DNA from: Lampris incognitus
Taxonomy: Eukaryota > Chordata > Actinopteri > Lampriformes > Lampridae
DNA length: 64,000 nucleotides
Assembly: GCF_029633865.1 (NCBI RefSeq)
Contig: NC_079217.1
Location: forward strand, 55,156,979-55,220,978
Direction of reading: 5' to 3'
The notes beneath the pieces are model-generated. The model saw nothing but the letters and a program-made list of their open reading frames with translations. It was not told the DNA's origin and did not search any database. The translations under genes were made by a program, and so were the position numbers. Of this stretch, positions 36,408 through 47,619 are shown in pieces (the first letter of the stretch is position 1; each line of letters begins with the position of its first letter).

Positions 36408-37315
36408 AAAAGGCTCTGACATTTATAGGTGCCTGCCCCTTTAAGACTGCGTGCCCCTTTAAGACTCTGGCCAGATTCTCCGGTTGTGAGTGATGCAGCC
36501 TAGGTTCAGTTGTAGTTTGAAGCTAGATGCCTTGCCTAGCGCACGTTGAGACTGTGTTCGTGTTATAAGTGCACACTACATGTATTTTCCCCCTGCAATA
36601 CTCGTGTCTAGGTGTATAGTGAAGTTATCCTCATTTGTCCTTAGTTGCGATCCAGCTTGTTCTTTGAGTCACTGACGAAAAGTAAGTGTTTCAGACTGAG
36701 TTGCCTCGTTATGTTTAGCTAGTCTATGTAGTAGTTGCTAGCTCACTGCGCACCCGTAGGTTCTAAAATGTGAGAAGATATATTCCATGTTAGAATGTGT
36801 CATAATTCCTTGATTTAAGTGCTAAACTAGCAAAGGCGATGCCTTATAAGCTGTTATAGACTAACGTGCAGCTTATGCCGTCGTGTGTTAGTTTGGTCGT
36901 TTGTGTTGATCGTCCAACGTGGACTCCATTTTGTTATTCTTCAACTCTCCAGCAGATGTCGCCATTGTATCTTATAGTAATAGGCCTACTCTAAATGTAT
37001 GTAGCTTGAGGCCACCGTTTCTGATATTGTAAAGCTTTTGTTATGTTGAATAACTCAGAACCACTGAATGTATGGACATACCTTTATTATGTTTATTGGT
37101 AGTCTAAATCATATTCTGCAATGTTGCAATGCTAGTGCCTAATGGCAATTCCCTTTTTATTGTTGCAGAACTCGCTATAATTTATGCAGGATTTCAATAC
37201 AGTTCAGACAAACGAAGTTCACGTCTCCTCTTCATTCCTGTGTTCTGACCGACACACCATCCGTTTTACTCTCTACCTAAGACAAACTAGCCCTTCCAAA
37301 TTATCACACTAACAT
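36408..37315. other. Unassigned 0.9-kb segment, possible solo LTR
   Basis: No coding sequence is seen. A TG...CA interval from TGTAAAAAAGG to CACTAACA, with duplicated CCCCTTTAAGACT at about 36437-36467, would fit a solo LTR, but flanking target copies are not clear. The adjoining 36281-36407 contains only A-rich sequence. Confidence 0.3.
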
Positions 37316-37324
37316 ACGTATATA

Positions 37325-38959
37325 CAGTGCATCCGGAAAGTATTCACACCCCTTCACTTTCCCCACATTTTGTTATGTTACAGCCTTATTCCAAAATGGA
37401 TTAAATTCCTTTTTTTTCTCATCAATCTACACGCAATACCCCATAATGACAAAGTGAAAAAGGTTTTGTAGAAATTTTTGAAAATTTATTAAAAATAAAA
37501 AACTCAAATATTGTATGTACACAGTAAATATTCACACACTTTGCTATGATACTCAAAATTGAGCTGAGGTTCATCCTGTTTCCACTGATCATCCTTGAGA
37601 TGTTTCTACATCTTGATTGGAGTCCACCTGTAGTAAATTCAATTGATTGGACATGATTTGGAAAGGCACACACCTGTCTATACGTATAAGGTCCCACTGT
37701 TGACAGTGCATGTCAGGGCAGAAACCAAGCCATGAAGTCAAAGGAATTGTCTGTGGACCTCCGAGAGAGGATTGTATCGAGGCACAGATCTGGGGAAGGG
37801 TACAAAGAAATTTCTACAGCTTTGACGGTCCCGAAGAGCACAGTGGTCTCCATCGTTCGTAAATGGAAGAAGTTTGGATCCACCAGGACTCTTCCTAGAG
37901 CGGGCCGCCCAGCCAAACTGAGCAATCGGGGGAGAAGGGCCTTGGTCAGGGAGGTGACCAAGAACCTGATGGTCACTGACAGAGCTCCAGCGTTCCTCTG
38001 TGGAGATGGGAGAACCTTCCAGAAGGACAACCATCTCTGCAGCACTCCACCAATCAGGCCTATATGGTAGAGTGGCCAGACGGAAGCCTCTACTCAGTAA
38101 AAGGCACATGACAGCCCGCTTGGAGTTTGCCAGAAAGCACCTAGAGGACTCTCAGACCATGAGAAACAAGATTCTCTGGTCTGATGAAACCAAGATTGAA
38201 CTCTTTGGCCTGAATGCCAAGCGTCACATCTGGAGGAAACCAGGCACCTCTCATCACCTTGCTAATACCATCCCTACAGTGAAGCATGGTGGTGGCAGCG
38301 TCATGCTGTGGGGATGTTTTTTAGCGGCAGGAACTGGAAGACTAGTCAGGATCGAGGGAAAGATGAATGGAGCAAAGTACAGAGAGATCCTTGATGAAAA
38401 CCTGCTCCAGAGCACTCAGGACCTCAGACTGGGGCGAAGGTTTACCTTTCAACACGACAACGACCCTAAGCACACAGCCAATACAACGAAGGAGTGGCTT
38501 CGGGACAAGTCTGTGAATCTCCTTGAGTGGCCCAGCCAGAGCCCAGACTTGAACCCCACTGAACATCTCTGGAAAGACCTGAAAATAGTTGTGCAGCGAC
38601 ACTCCCCATCTAACCTTACAGAGCTCGAGATGATCTGCAGAGAAGAATGGGAGAAATACCCCAAATATAGGTGTGCCAAGATTGTAGCTTCATACGCAAG
38701 AAGACTTGAGGCTGTAATCGCTGCCAACGGTGCCTCAACCAAGTACTGAGTAAAGGGTGTGAATACTTATGTACATGCAATATTTCAGTTTTTTATTTTT
38801 GATAAATTTGCAAAAACTTCTACAAAACTTTTTTCACTTTGTCATTATGGGGTATTGTATGTAGATTGATGAAAAAAAAGGAATTTAATCCATTTTGGAA
38901 TAAGGCTGTAACATAAAATGTGGGGAAAGTGAAGGGGTGTGAATACTTTCCGGATGCAC

Positions 38960-38961
<2 letters not shown>
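37325..38961 (+). mobile_element. Tc1-like transposon C, nearly intact
   Basis: Inverted ends CAGTGCATCCGGAAAGTATT occur at 37325 and, complementary, at 38942-38961. Pairing continues through CCACATTTTGTTATGTTACA (the right copy reads TTTTATG), giving TIRs of about 160-200 bp. TA flanks the left end; the right flank is TG within a microsatellite, so the duplication has been altered. The element is 1637 bp and encodes a transposase with a single frameshift. Confidence 0.9.
37732..38749 (+). pseudogene. Tc1 transposase, one frameshift
   Basis: The first frame (37732-38070) starts MKSKELSVDLRERIVSRHRS, a paired-like helix-turn-helix with GYKEISTALTVPKSTVVSIV and the GRPAKLS hinge. Near 37975-37995 the frame moves to 38000-38749, which carries [11 protein letters not shown] (first D), [23 protein letters not shown] (second D) and [11 protein letters not shown] (E), the DD34E triad of Tc1 enzymes, ending NGASTKY. 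Both halves are free of other stops, so decay is recent. The enzyme would bind the TIRs and cut and paste the element at TA sites. Confidence 0.88.

Positions 38962-39052
<91 letters not shown>
38962..39052. repeat. (TG)n(TA)n microsatellite
   Basis: Nine bases of TG and about 80 bp of TA abut the right end of Tc1-like transposon C. Confidence 0.95.
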
Positions 39053-39055
<3 letters not shown>

Positions 39056-39319
39056 CAGATGGGAACCCTTAGGGACGTCCAGGACTTCAGATAAGGCCAA
39101 ACATATCAGCAATTTAAATGCTATATTTAAAATCTTTCGTTTAATAATAGTTCTCTCTTCTAATTCTAATTTTAGCCATAGTTTCTCTCAAGTTTGCTTC
39201 AGTAATGAAAGGGTTACTATCCTGAAACAGTATCCAATCAGATTTTGTTGTTGTTGATCTCTCTCTGGTCTCGTGCTCAGCCACCCACCATTTTCTTATC
39301 TGGCTGAAACGAAGTTGGT

Positions 39320-39482
39320 GACTGCAGGTGGACTGTATGTGGACATGCATTCCTTGCCCTGTGATGGCCTGGCGGCCTGTCCAGGGTGTCTCCCTGCCTG
39401 CCGCCCAATGACTGTTGGGATATGCTGCAGCATCCCTGCGACCCTGACAGCAGGATAAGCGGTTTGGATAATGGATGGGATA
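39320..39482 (+). repeat. Common fish repeat tail (CTGCCGCCCAATGA type)
   Basis: GGCCTGTCCAGGGTGTCTCC, CCGCCCAATGACTG, CAGCATCCCTGCGACCCTGA and GATAAGCGGTTTGGATAATG are a widespread LINE/SINE 3' segment in fish. A second copy is at 62893-62997. The preceding 39053-39319 is AT-rich with no clear feature apart from a degraded LINE-like minus-strand stretch (DSNPFITEANLRETMAKI). Confidence 0.7.
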
Positions 39483-39514
39483 GATTTCTACATGGATTCT
39501 AAAAATTAATTAAC

Positions 39515-40190
39515 TTAATAAATATTTCCTTCTTTCCTTAGGCTGCAAATTTCAACTATGATACATTCCATATCCTCAGGGGAGGGATCCTCCCTATAGG
39601 CCAACCCATCTTTGAAAAAAGTAGCACACCTGCCACCATTTTGATTGCTAGCTCTGTCATGCCTTATACAACCGAACCCTGGGATCACAAAATCTAACTG
39701 AGGCCGTAACCAAGTTTCTTGTACACATACTACATCTGGAACTACTTCTAATTCATATAACCACTTTTTAAACTCTTGCCCATTAGCTATTAGGCTTGTC
39801 GCATTCCATTGTAGTATGTGGACTACCGTAATCATAACCTCAACCCACAACATGTATATTTTCTCCAACTAAAGTTTCTGTCAACAATGCATGTATCTGT
39901 TCTGCTTTTACATCTTTCCTATCAAGGAATCTTTCTGCTGCCTCCACAATGTTCCTGATTCAATCCCTTTTCTTTTTCATCTGTGATGCAATATTAAAGA
40001 GCAGGGTAACCAAATTGACAGATTTGCTTCAAAATACTTTATAAATGTGGGAGATGTATTGCTGTTGACATGTTAAAATTTGTTGAACCATGTAGAGAAC
40101 TGATTTGCGGAGTTAGACCGTTTTTGGGTATTTTTCCCGTTTTTCTTTCTTGATTTTTTGGCCGGCTTCCTTGGTGACATCGCCATCTTC
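39515..40190 (-). pseudogene. LINE 5' part: ORF1 start and endonuclease
   Basis: On the minus strand 39515-39868 encodes VVHILQWNATSLIANGQEFK, VVPDVVCVQETWL and GFGCIRHDRASNQNGGRCAT, the start of an apurinic-type endonuclease. 40000-40190 reads MAMSPRKPAKKSRKKNGKN, a basic start of a LINE first protein. Material between them is deleted. The RT is absent here. Confidence 0.7.
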
Positions 40191-40714
40191 CTTTGCATTG
40201 ATTTAGAACACCTTTGCGTATCCCACCTAAGGTTACTATAGTAACCTTAATCTCACCTGTCTGTCCCCTATATAAAGCTTGTAACGGTAGCTGTCACTCC
40301 GAGGCAGTTGAAAGCAGTAGTTGGAAGTATAGTAACCTTAGTTGAAAGTAGCCATTTGAAAGTCTTATGAATGCTATGCCTGCGCATAGAAAGTGCATCC
40401 TCGGATGCCAGCTTTCGGGGTCTGACACCGTATAACAACTCCCGAAGGAAGGAGAAAGAAGGCTCAAGTGAGCAGAATTTATTAGGGGCCATGGAGTTGG
40501 AGAGGGCATCGCTGCTAGCAGTATCACCCGTCTGTGCAGCAAGCACTTTGCAACGGAATGTTTTTCAAACTGGCAGAGGCGACAGTTTGGTTTTTCAGAC
40601 GGGCCACTGGCACTGGTTAGTTCGGCCGAACCAACCCTTCCCGGTCTCCAGTCTCCTCCAGGCCCTTCAGCTTCAATTTTTGTCGCCAACAACGTAGTAA
40701 GTAGCCTTGTTGTG

Positions 40715-40892
40715 TATTATTAGCTAGCTAACGTTAGCTATACAACAACGACATAATGTTCGCTAGCCATAGCAAAATGCACTGCTAGAGTAATGTTAGC
40801 TAGCAACACGCTCGGATTTTATAGCTAGAATTATTCTATCCAAGCTGACGTTAGCTAGCTAACGGCTGTTGCTAGCTAACGTTAGCTTGCAT
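40715..40892. repeat. Cluster of GCTAGCTAACGTTAGC-type palindromes
   Basis: TTAGCTAGCTAACGTTAGCT occurs at about 40720-40739, ACGTTAGCTAGCTAACG at about 40848-40864 and TTGCTAGCTAACGTTAGCTT at about 40869-40888. There are shorter ATGTTAGCTAGC and GTTCGCTAGCC variants between. These self-complementary units are frequent in teleost upstream regions; the role is unknown. The flanking 40270-40714 contains no gene I can support. Confidence 0.7.
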
Positions 40893-40929
40893 AAATGGGA
40901 GGGGAAAAATAGATTATAGATGAAGTTAC

Positions 40930-41042
40930 CATTCTTCAACAGGAATAAGGGCACGGGGATTATCGGGAAGTACGTCGTCCTCTGTGACCTCTGGTTCAAA
41001 CATATAGGGCTGTACTTGCCCAACTCTACTGTTGGCGGCCAT
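40930..41042 (-). CDS. Possible first exon of an unidentified (P2X7-like?) gene
   Basis: On the minus strand, ATG at 41042-41040 preceded by AAGAG begins MAANSRVGQVQPYMFEPE. It continues acidic for 37 codons to a GAATG|GTAACTT donor at 40930/40929. The VQPYMFEPE start resembles proteins annotated in fish as P2X7-like C-terminal domain genes; I am unsure. The palindrome cluster lies in what would be its first intron, and no second exon is recognised to the left. Confidence 0.35.
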
Positions 41043-41279
41043 CTCTTCTTATCAACAGTAACTAGGGTAGCTATTTGACAGGTTCTCCCCACTTCACAGC
41101 GCGTGGTTTCGGTGCCATGCCCCCAGAGTCTGAAACCAGTGGACGCTGCAGATTTTTACACTTTTTTGAAGCTTTATTTTATATACTTCGCAACATTTTT
41201 AATCATACAGAATTGGCTGGGTGGTTACTGATATGTTTGCCTGGGGTATGGGTATCCCAAAACACAGATTTGAGCTCAG

Positions 41280-41468
41280 TTACCCCCCCCCCCCCACTTT
41301 AATAGTGTGGTAGATGAAGGCCACAAAGTTCGCTTTGTTCACCACTAGCGTTTCCTCGTCAACTTCACATTTATGATCACAAACACTTTGCGTAGTTATT
41401 GGGGCTTGGGTTTGAGCCTGGTTTTCAGGTGTGTTACTGTCAATTTGTACTGCATTTCTTTGAGCCAT
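41280..41468 (-). other. Short open frame, unassigned
   Basis: A minus-strand frame starts MAQRNAVQIDSNTPENQAQ and includes VCDHKCEVDEETLVVNKANF before a poly-C run at 41283. It is not low-complexity, so it could be an exon of the same unidentified gene, but no donor is clear. The rest of 41093-41997 shows no supported feature. Confidence 0.25.
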
Positions 41469-41997
41469 TCCACTAACATTCCTGTTGTTTGTTGTACACT
41501 GTAGTATGATACAGTCCCTGCTATTTCCTTGAACATTTCATTGGTTAGATTTCTACATGAGAGAATACCACTCGTTTTTGCAGGAACCAGCCGTTCATGA
41601 AAAGTCTACCCGGCCGCGGTGACGCTTGTCCGGCCTCACTTCACGGGAAATTCTGCAGCCAAACCGGAAGTTAATAATAAATTATGGAAACAAACTACAG
41701 CCCCTATGCCCAACACTACAGTCACTCAAGTAATATAATAAGACTCTCCTGTATTTTTAGATTGTATTGATTGGACTTTATATAAATCCAATTTAAAGAA
41801 AATTTAAAATTAATAGACAGCAAAGGCCCAACTAGCCAAGCCATTAGCTCAAATCAGCTAAGAATTATATCTATATTGACTGGACACAATAGGGTACATT
41901 GTTGGGTGTAATTTCATCACCAATTGCCCACATTATGATAATTAGAAAAGTGGACTTTACAATTTGATTGATCTGATAATATAATAATTTAATGCGT

Positions 41998-42275
41998 GTG
42001 TGTGTGTGTGTGTGCGTGTCCACCGCCTCAGTTGTGCCAGTGGGGTTTTCTCAAGACTGAGAAAAAGGGTCTTTGAAAACCGCGACCTCCAGGCCAGGAT
42101 GAAAATGCTGGTCTACAGAGCGGTAGTGTTGCCCACCTTACTGTATGGATCAGAATCCTGGACCACATACAGCAGGCACCTGAAGGCACTAGCGGCACAT
42201 CATCAGAGGTGCCTGCGAAAAATCCTCAAGATCACCTGGGAAGAGAGACACCAGCGTCCTGGAGGAGGCTAACAT
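41998..42275 (+). pseudogene. LINE reverse transcriptase C-terminal fragment
   Basis: After a GT microsatellite the plus strand encodes GVFSRLRKRVFENRDLQARM, VYRAVVLPTLLYGSESWTTY and HLKALAAHHQRCLRKILKIT. This is a common fish LINE post-RT segment. Both ends are truncated. Confidence 0.75.
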
Positions 42276-42309
42276 AAGTAATGCTGCAAGTACATAAGTA
42301 ATGCTGCTC

Positions 42310-43659
42310 AGATGTCTTGTGTCCTGTGTTATGCTTATGATGGTGATGTGAAGGAGAGGTTCTTCAAGTATGATGACGTCACTGAGGACAAACGTGCAGA
42401 GGCAGTGGCTGGCCAGGTACTTGAGTTCTTAGAGAGATGTAAATAAATACACTGCCAAAGGATTGGCCCAGTGTTATGATGGAGGCCTCTGGTCTGAATG
42501 GAGTACAAGCCAAAATTAAAGAAAAAATACCACAAGCGCTTTTCATTCATGGGTATGCACACTCTGTGAATCTTGTCATGTCTCAAGGCACTGCTAAAAT
42601 TAAAGAGTGCAAGGTTTTATCTCCATCTCAGTGGCCTGGCAGCCTTCTTCACAAAATCAACAAAACGTACAAAACTGCTGAATGAAATATGCCAGCGAAG
42701 ACTCCCGAGAGTGGTTCCAACACGGTGGAACTTTTCATTGCATTTGGTTTGCACTGTGTACGAGCAGAGAGAGGAATTCCTGGAGCTGTTTGAATTTATA
42801 GTGGACCACCACGATGACTTTGTTGAAGATGCAGTTCATAGCACAGATGGATACATAACACTGCTGACAAGCTTTGAGTTCTGCTTTCTACTCTCCACAT
42901 TCAACTCAATTTTTGCATACACTGTTTGGGATCTTGCAGAATAACGAGTTTGATATACAGTTTTGTTTGTCCAGCATTCATGACTTTTGCAGCACCACAG
43001 AGAGGAAAGTGGAATTTTGAAACCATCTATGAGGACATTGTGCTTGACATCGGGGCTCCTAGTGGGCGCAGGGCACGGACACAAGGTCAAGGAGATGTGC
43101 ACGCTATGTACCAACAGCTTCACAGTGAGATCCTGGACAACATTCTCACTCAACTAAGGAAAAGGTTCAAGGACCACAAACCTGTTCCTTGCCCTCCTGG
43201 ACCCAAAGAAGTTTTCAACATACAGAGAAAACTTCTCCAACTCTGAGTTTGAAAGTCTTGGGGGAAACTATGGGTGGCACTTTGATCTCCCTTAAACTCA
43301 AGACTGAATTGACAGTCATGTACAACATGTCAAACTTTGAGGGAAGGAGCCCAGCAGACCTGCTTCATTTCCTTACACAGGAGGAGCTGAGTGGGCGCAT
43401 GCAGCAGTTTCATCACCACACCTGTCTGGTGTTGACCATCCCCATATCCATCTCTTCAGCTGAGTGGTCTTTCTCGGCCCTGAAGTGCATCAAGACGCAC
43501 TCCAGAAACACAACGGGACAGGATCGACTGGGAGCTTTGGCACTGATGTCCATAGGAAAAGGCCTTCTGATGGAACTTAAATCCAAGGACAAACTGCATG
43601 ATGCTGTCATTGCCCACTTCAAAAAGAAAGACCAACGGATGGACTTTATATTCAAGTAG
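42310..43659 (+). pseudogene. hAT transposase, ZMYM1-like, decayed
   Basis: Across several frames the plus strand encodes DGDVKERFFKYDDVTEDKR, ASGLNGVQAKIKEKIPQALF, CQRRLPRVVPTRWNFS, TSFEFCFLLSTFNSIFAYT, GAPSGRRARTQGQGDVHAMY and, at the C-terminus, SAEWSFSALKCIKTHSRNTT with MDFIFK. The last block is the hAT dimerisation region. Stops near 42444 and frame changes near 42600, 42930 and 43230 disable it. Terminal repeats were not found. ZMYM1-like proteins in fish are mostly such hAT copies. The following 43660-44519 has no supported feature apart from GT-rich runs. Confidence 0.82.
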
Positions 43660-44519
43660 CCTAATAAGTTAAGCTGCCTAATTTTATTTTACTCCAAATC
43701 AATGCTGACACATTCATTTTACATATAGTGATGGCACTTCATAGCTGGTTAATACCACACTTTGCTCATGTAACGTTAGGTCTACTATACTCAATATTAT
43801 GGTGTAAGGTTTGGCATATTTTGCCTATGATTGTATCGCGACTTTGCTCATGGCCTATTCTTAATGTGAAGGTTGATTTTATCGTTATTTCTATTCTTTG
43901 CTCATGAATTGCTTTGACTTGGTGTTGTCAATTTGTAAAGGAGAGGTTTCATGATGCTGCATGCTAGCGCTGTCAATGGTGATGTTGTAGGCCAGAAGCG
44001 GAGGCCATGTCATGAGCATTTTCATTGTTTTCCAAGTTTGGAGAGAGACAAAGGCTATTTGCAATCCAATGGATTTGATTTTGGTGGATCTTGAGGCACT
44101 GAGTTACTGGCGGTGTGTATGTGTGTGTGTGTAGGTGAGCTGTGTGTGTCAGAGGTTTTCACCTGTGGTGGTGCGATAGGTGCACTTTGTGTGTGTGTGT
44201 GTGTGTTAGAGTTGTGTGGCGGAGCTGTTCACATATTACAAAATACCCCAAAAATTTGGCTAATTACAATAGCATTGCGCTGTTGAAGGCCCACTGCCAG
44301 ACCCCACAATTCGCTTGATATTTGGGTGAAGGCGGGGAGAATGAATCCAGCGCTATGAATGGTCAAACTGTTCTTCCTTTGCTTTTCGACAGGCGACACA
44401 CTGCTGCCCTTCTCTGGTAGACTTGAGTACTGCATGTGCAATTGAAATCATTGGTGTCAGAAGCTTTTTTTGTGTAGTTTAGGGTGACAAATCATACCAG
44501 CATACTTAGATGTCAAAAT

Positions 44520-45715
44520 GCGTACCTGCTACACAAAATGCGTACAGGTTGCCAGGTCTGCAGATTGTGGAAAGTGGCTGGCATCCACCCTAAAGGTGAT
44601 TTGTACTTTGATGGTTCTTTTGTCTCCTTCACTCAGGTCCAGGAGAAACACAATCTCCCAGGAAACAATTTCTTTCGGGATTTGCAAGTAAGGGATTCAC
44701 AGTTGAAAAACATCTACCAGGATTTGAGGCAGCCAACTGTTCAATAATATATGTATGCCTTAAAAGACCATCAAGCTCAGATCCTTTATTTATGACACCT
44801 TACAGCAGGCCGATTTACCCTCGCCGGAAGGTATTAAGACAAAATGGGAGGAAGAGTTGGGTCTGCAGATATCTGATGAAATTTGGGAGGGACGCCTGGA
44901 GCACATACATATATGCTCAAACAACGCCAGACACTGCCTTATCCAATTTAAAATTGTGTACCAACTCCCATTATTCCAGAGTTAGGCTACACCAGAGTTA
45001 TCCCAAAGTGTCACCCTTATGTTAAAAATGTCAGTCAGCCGAAGGTACACTGCTACATAGCTTTGCTCTTTACCAAAAGATATAGACCTACTGGATAGAA
45101 ATATTTGAGATACTGTCTAAAATAATCAGCACCCAGTTAGAACCGGACCCTCTTTTAATCATTCTTGGAAGGTCTGATACGCAGACCAATCTCACTGCCC
45201 CTCAACAACTTTCTCTCTTATTGCCTTATTGTAGCAAAGAGGTTGCTTCTTTTGTTTTGGAAAGAAAAAGGGGTCTCTACTACTAAGATGTGGGTCAGCG
45301 ACCTGTCAAATACCTTACATCTGGAGAGAATAAGATATGTTTTAAAAGGTAAACTTTCACTGTTTGAAAGAACCTGGTTACCCCTTATTCATTACCTTGC
45401 TAGTGCGACTAGCTAATCCTACAATTAATATATTTCACTATTAATCACCTATTGAGTAGTATAGGGATGGGGAGGGACTTTTTATTTTATTTTTGTACTT
45501 GCTTAAGCTGTTTTGTACTTTTAATATGCAATATGTTATATTCATCTAATACCTGTTTTGCATTAAAAAATCTTTTGCTGTTTAGTACTCTGTTTTTCTT
45601 TTTGCTTGTCATTTGTTGTGTACTTGAAAAATGAGCACTGGATATCATATATGGACATGCACGAACTAACTGCTCAAATAAAATATATCTTAAAATGGAA
45701 AAAAAAGAAAAGGAA
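44520..45715 (+). pseudogene. L1/Tx1-type LINE, ORF2 C-terminus and 3' end
   Basis: Broken frames read IHPKGDLYFDGSFVSFTQVQ, LPGNNFFRDLQVRD, a long middle with many stops, then LSYCLIVAKRLLLLFWKEKG, WVSDLSNTLHLERIRYVLKG and FERTWLPLIHYL. This is the C-terminal region of Tx1/L1-type ORF2 in fish. An A/T-rich 3' untranslated stretch and an A-rich tail end near 45715. Confidence 0.72.
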
Positions 45716-45984
45716 ATGGAAACTGACCCCGGAAGAAGCTGACAAGACAGAGCACCGGATAGAAAGAAGATGAGAGTGGAAGCTCAGACACTCATAGAGG
45801 TGGAAAAGAACAGAGAGGTGGGATAAAAGATAAAAAGGAGGAAAGAAAGTAATGGCTGGGAAAGAAGTTAACACAGAAAAATGTGTGTAGAGGGGGCTAG
45901 TGAATTAATCCTGCAAAAGGCTAAAAAGAATCTGTAAGGGCATGCATTCAAGTGTTTTGACACATACTCAATAATCCAGGTAAG

Positions 45985-46640
45985 AAAATCAAAGAAGGTT
46001 GAATCAGTTCATCTGGATACAACGTTTATTGACAGATACGTTTCATCGCTCAACTGAGTGACCTCTTCAGTCGAAACTGACTGCAGGTGTCCCCACCCCT
46101 TATAAACAATACAATACAATGCCTAACGACCGAACCAATGACCCAACAACCAGTTTCATATGCAAATATCAGGAACAATTTATTTGTCATTTCATCTAAT
46201 GTACTACGTACACAAAAGAAACGAAATTCCATTTCCCCCACCCCACAGCAGTGCAACACAAAAGACAAAAACACATATCCAAAAACAACACCACAAAAAA
46301 TATACAAAAACGGAGAGAACAAATCAAAAAAGAAAACAAAAGAGCCAACAACACAGTCCATCCAGTGCAACAGAGCCCAAAAACTCCACCATCCAGAGAA
46401 TGAACGCTAGCCAGGATGACTGTCGGATATGGGTATGAATCCTCTGTGAATAGTACACATGGCCTTTGAAACGCTAGTTAAAGGTCATACCCATATTTGC
46501 ATATGAAACTGGTTGTTGGTTTCGGTCGTTAGGCACTTTGGGGATACCGTTAGTCAGTTTAGACTGAAGAGGTCACTTAGTTGAGTGATGAAACATATCT
46601 TTCCATAAACGATGTATCTAGATGAACTGATTCAACTTTC
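45985..46640. repeat. Foldback element with inverted arms of about 170 bp
   Basis: The left arm 45990-46165 (AAGAAGGTTGAATCAGTTCA, then ATACGTTTCATCGCTCAACT, then AACCAGTTTCATATGCAAAT) is the inverse complement of 46490-46640 with moderate divergence. The interior 46170-46430 carries an unrelated ATTTATTTGTCATTTC LINE/SINE-type tail. No protein is encoded. The next kilobase (46641-47619) holds nothing I can support beyond a CA-rich patch at 47110-47165. Confidence 0.75.
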
Positions 46641-47619
46641 TTTGACATGCATTGAAGTGTTTTCTCCAGAATCATTCATGTCGGTGTTTGGTTTGATCAT
46701 TGTTCCACAGGTATCTTCATTCCCAATCCTTGGCTAGTTGCTCAGCGAGGTCCATCATTCTAAGTTCCTTGACAATAAATCAAAAAAGGCAAAAGAAGAA
46801 ATTGTTACAGGAAGGAGGAGAGGTTAGGACTGAAAATGAAACGGAGGATTAGAGGGAAAGCAAAAACGGGTGGATAGAGACAAAAACAAAAATAGGGGGA
46901 AGAGACACATGAAAGAAGGGATTGATGGTTCTGGTTAAGAAGCGCAGAAGGGAGGGGGAGAAGTGTCCTGTAAGGGAGAGATTAGTGTCATAATCCTCTG
47001 GATTCATCCTCCATCCACCCTATTTGTTACTGGCTGCATGATGTGTTTGGTAAACAGAGGCACCTCCATGGTTCCATGCACACAGAGACCCTCTGAGCTA
47101 GAGTCCACAGGACACACACATACACACAAAAGTACAGCACATACACACATGTACACATTCGTGTAAAATTCATGCACGCCTTCACTCACTTGTATAGACA
47201 GTGGCACAGCCAGAAGGCAGGCAAATAGTTGGGCAAGCAGACACATGGCTAAAATCAATTCTATTTAAGTACAAGGTCAAAGCAAGGTCAAACACACAAG
47301 CCTACAGTCAAAGTCTCAGAGTCACACAGTTAATTGCAGGCCATGGTTACACTGTGTTAAAGGCTAGTCCTTAGGATGATTTGTGATTAGACAGGATGGC
47401 TTGAATGTTACATAAGTAACTATGACTTCAAAGGCTGATGAGACAAGGTCAGCAACTGTTGGTGAGCCAGAAGAGACAATGTAAATGATCCTCCTCATAT
47501 CCCTGAGGACATGAGTGAACACTTAACTAACTATTGTGAGTGAGAGCATATGAGATTTGGGGGTTTGTTTAAGTTAGAACACAAGATAGAACTTGCATTA
47601 AGACTTTTGCTTCCAAAAT

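Noticed and set aside
42310..43659. A host ZMYM1 gene
   Set aside because: Multiple stops and frame changes without introns; fish ZMYM1-like copies of this type are hAT transposases.
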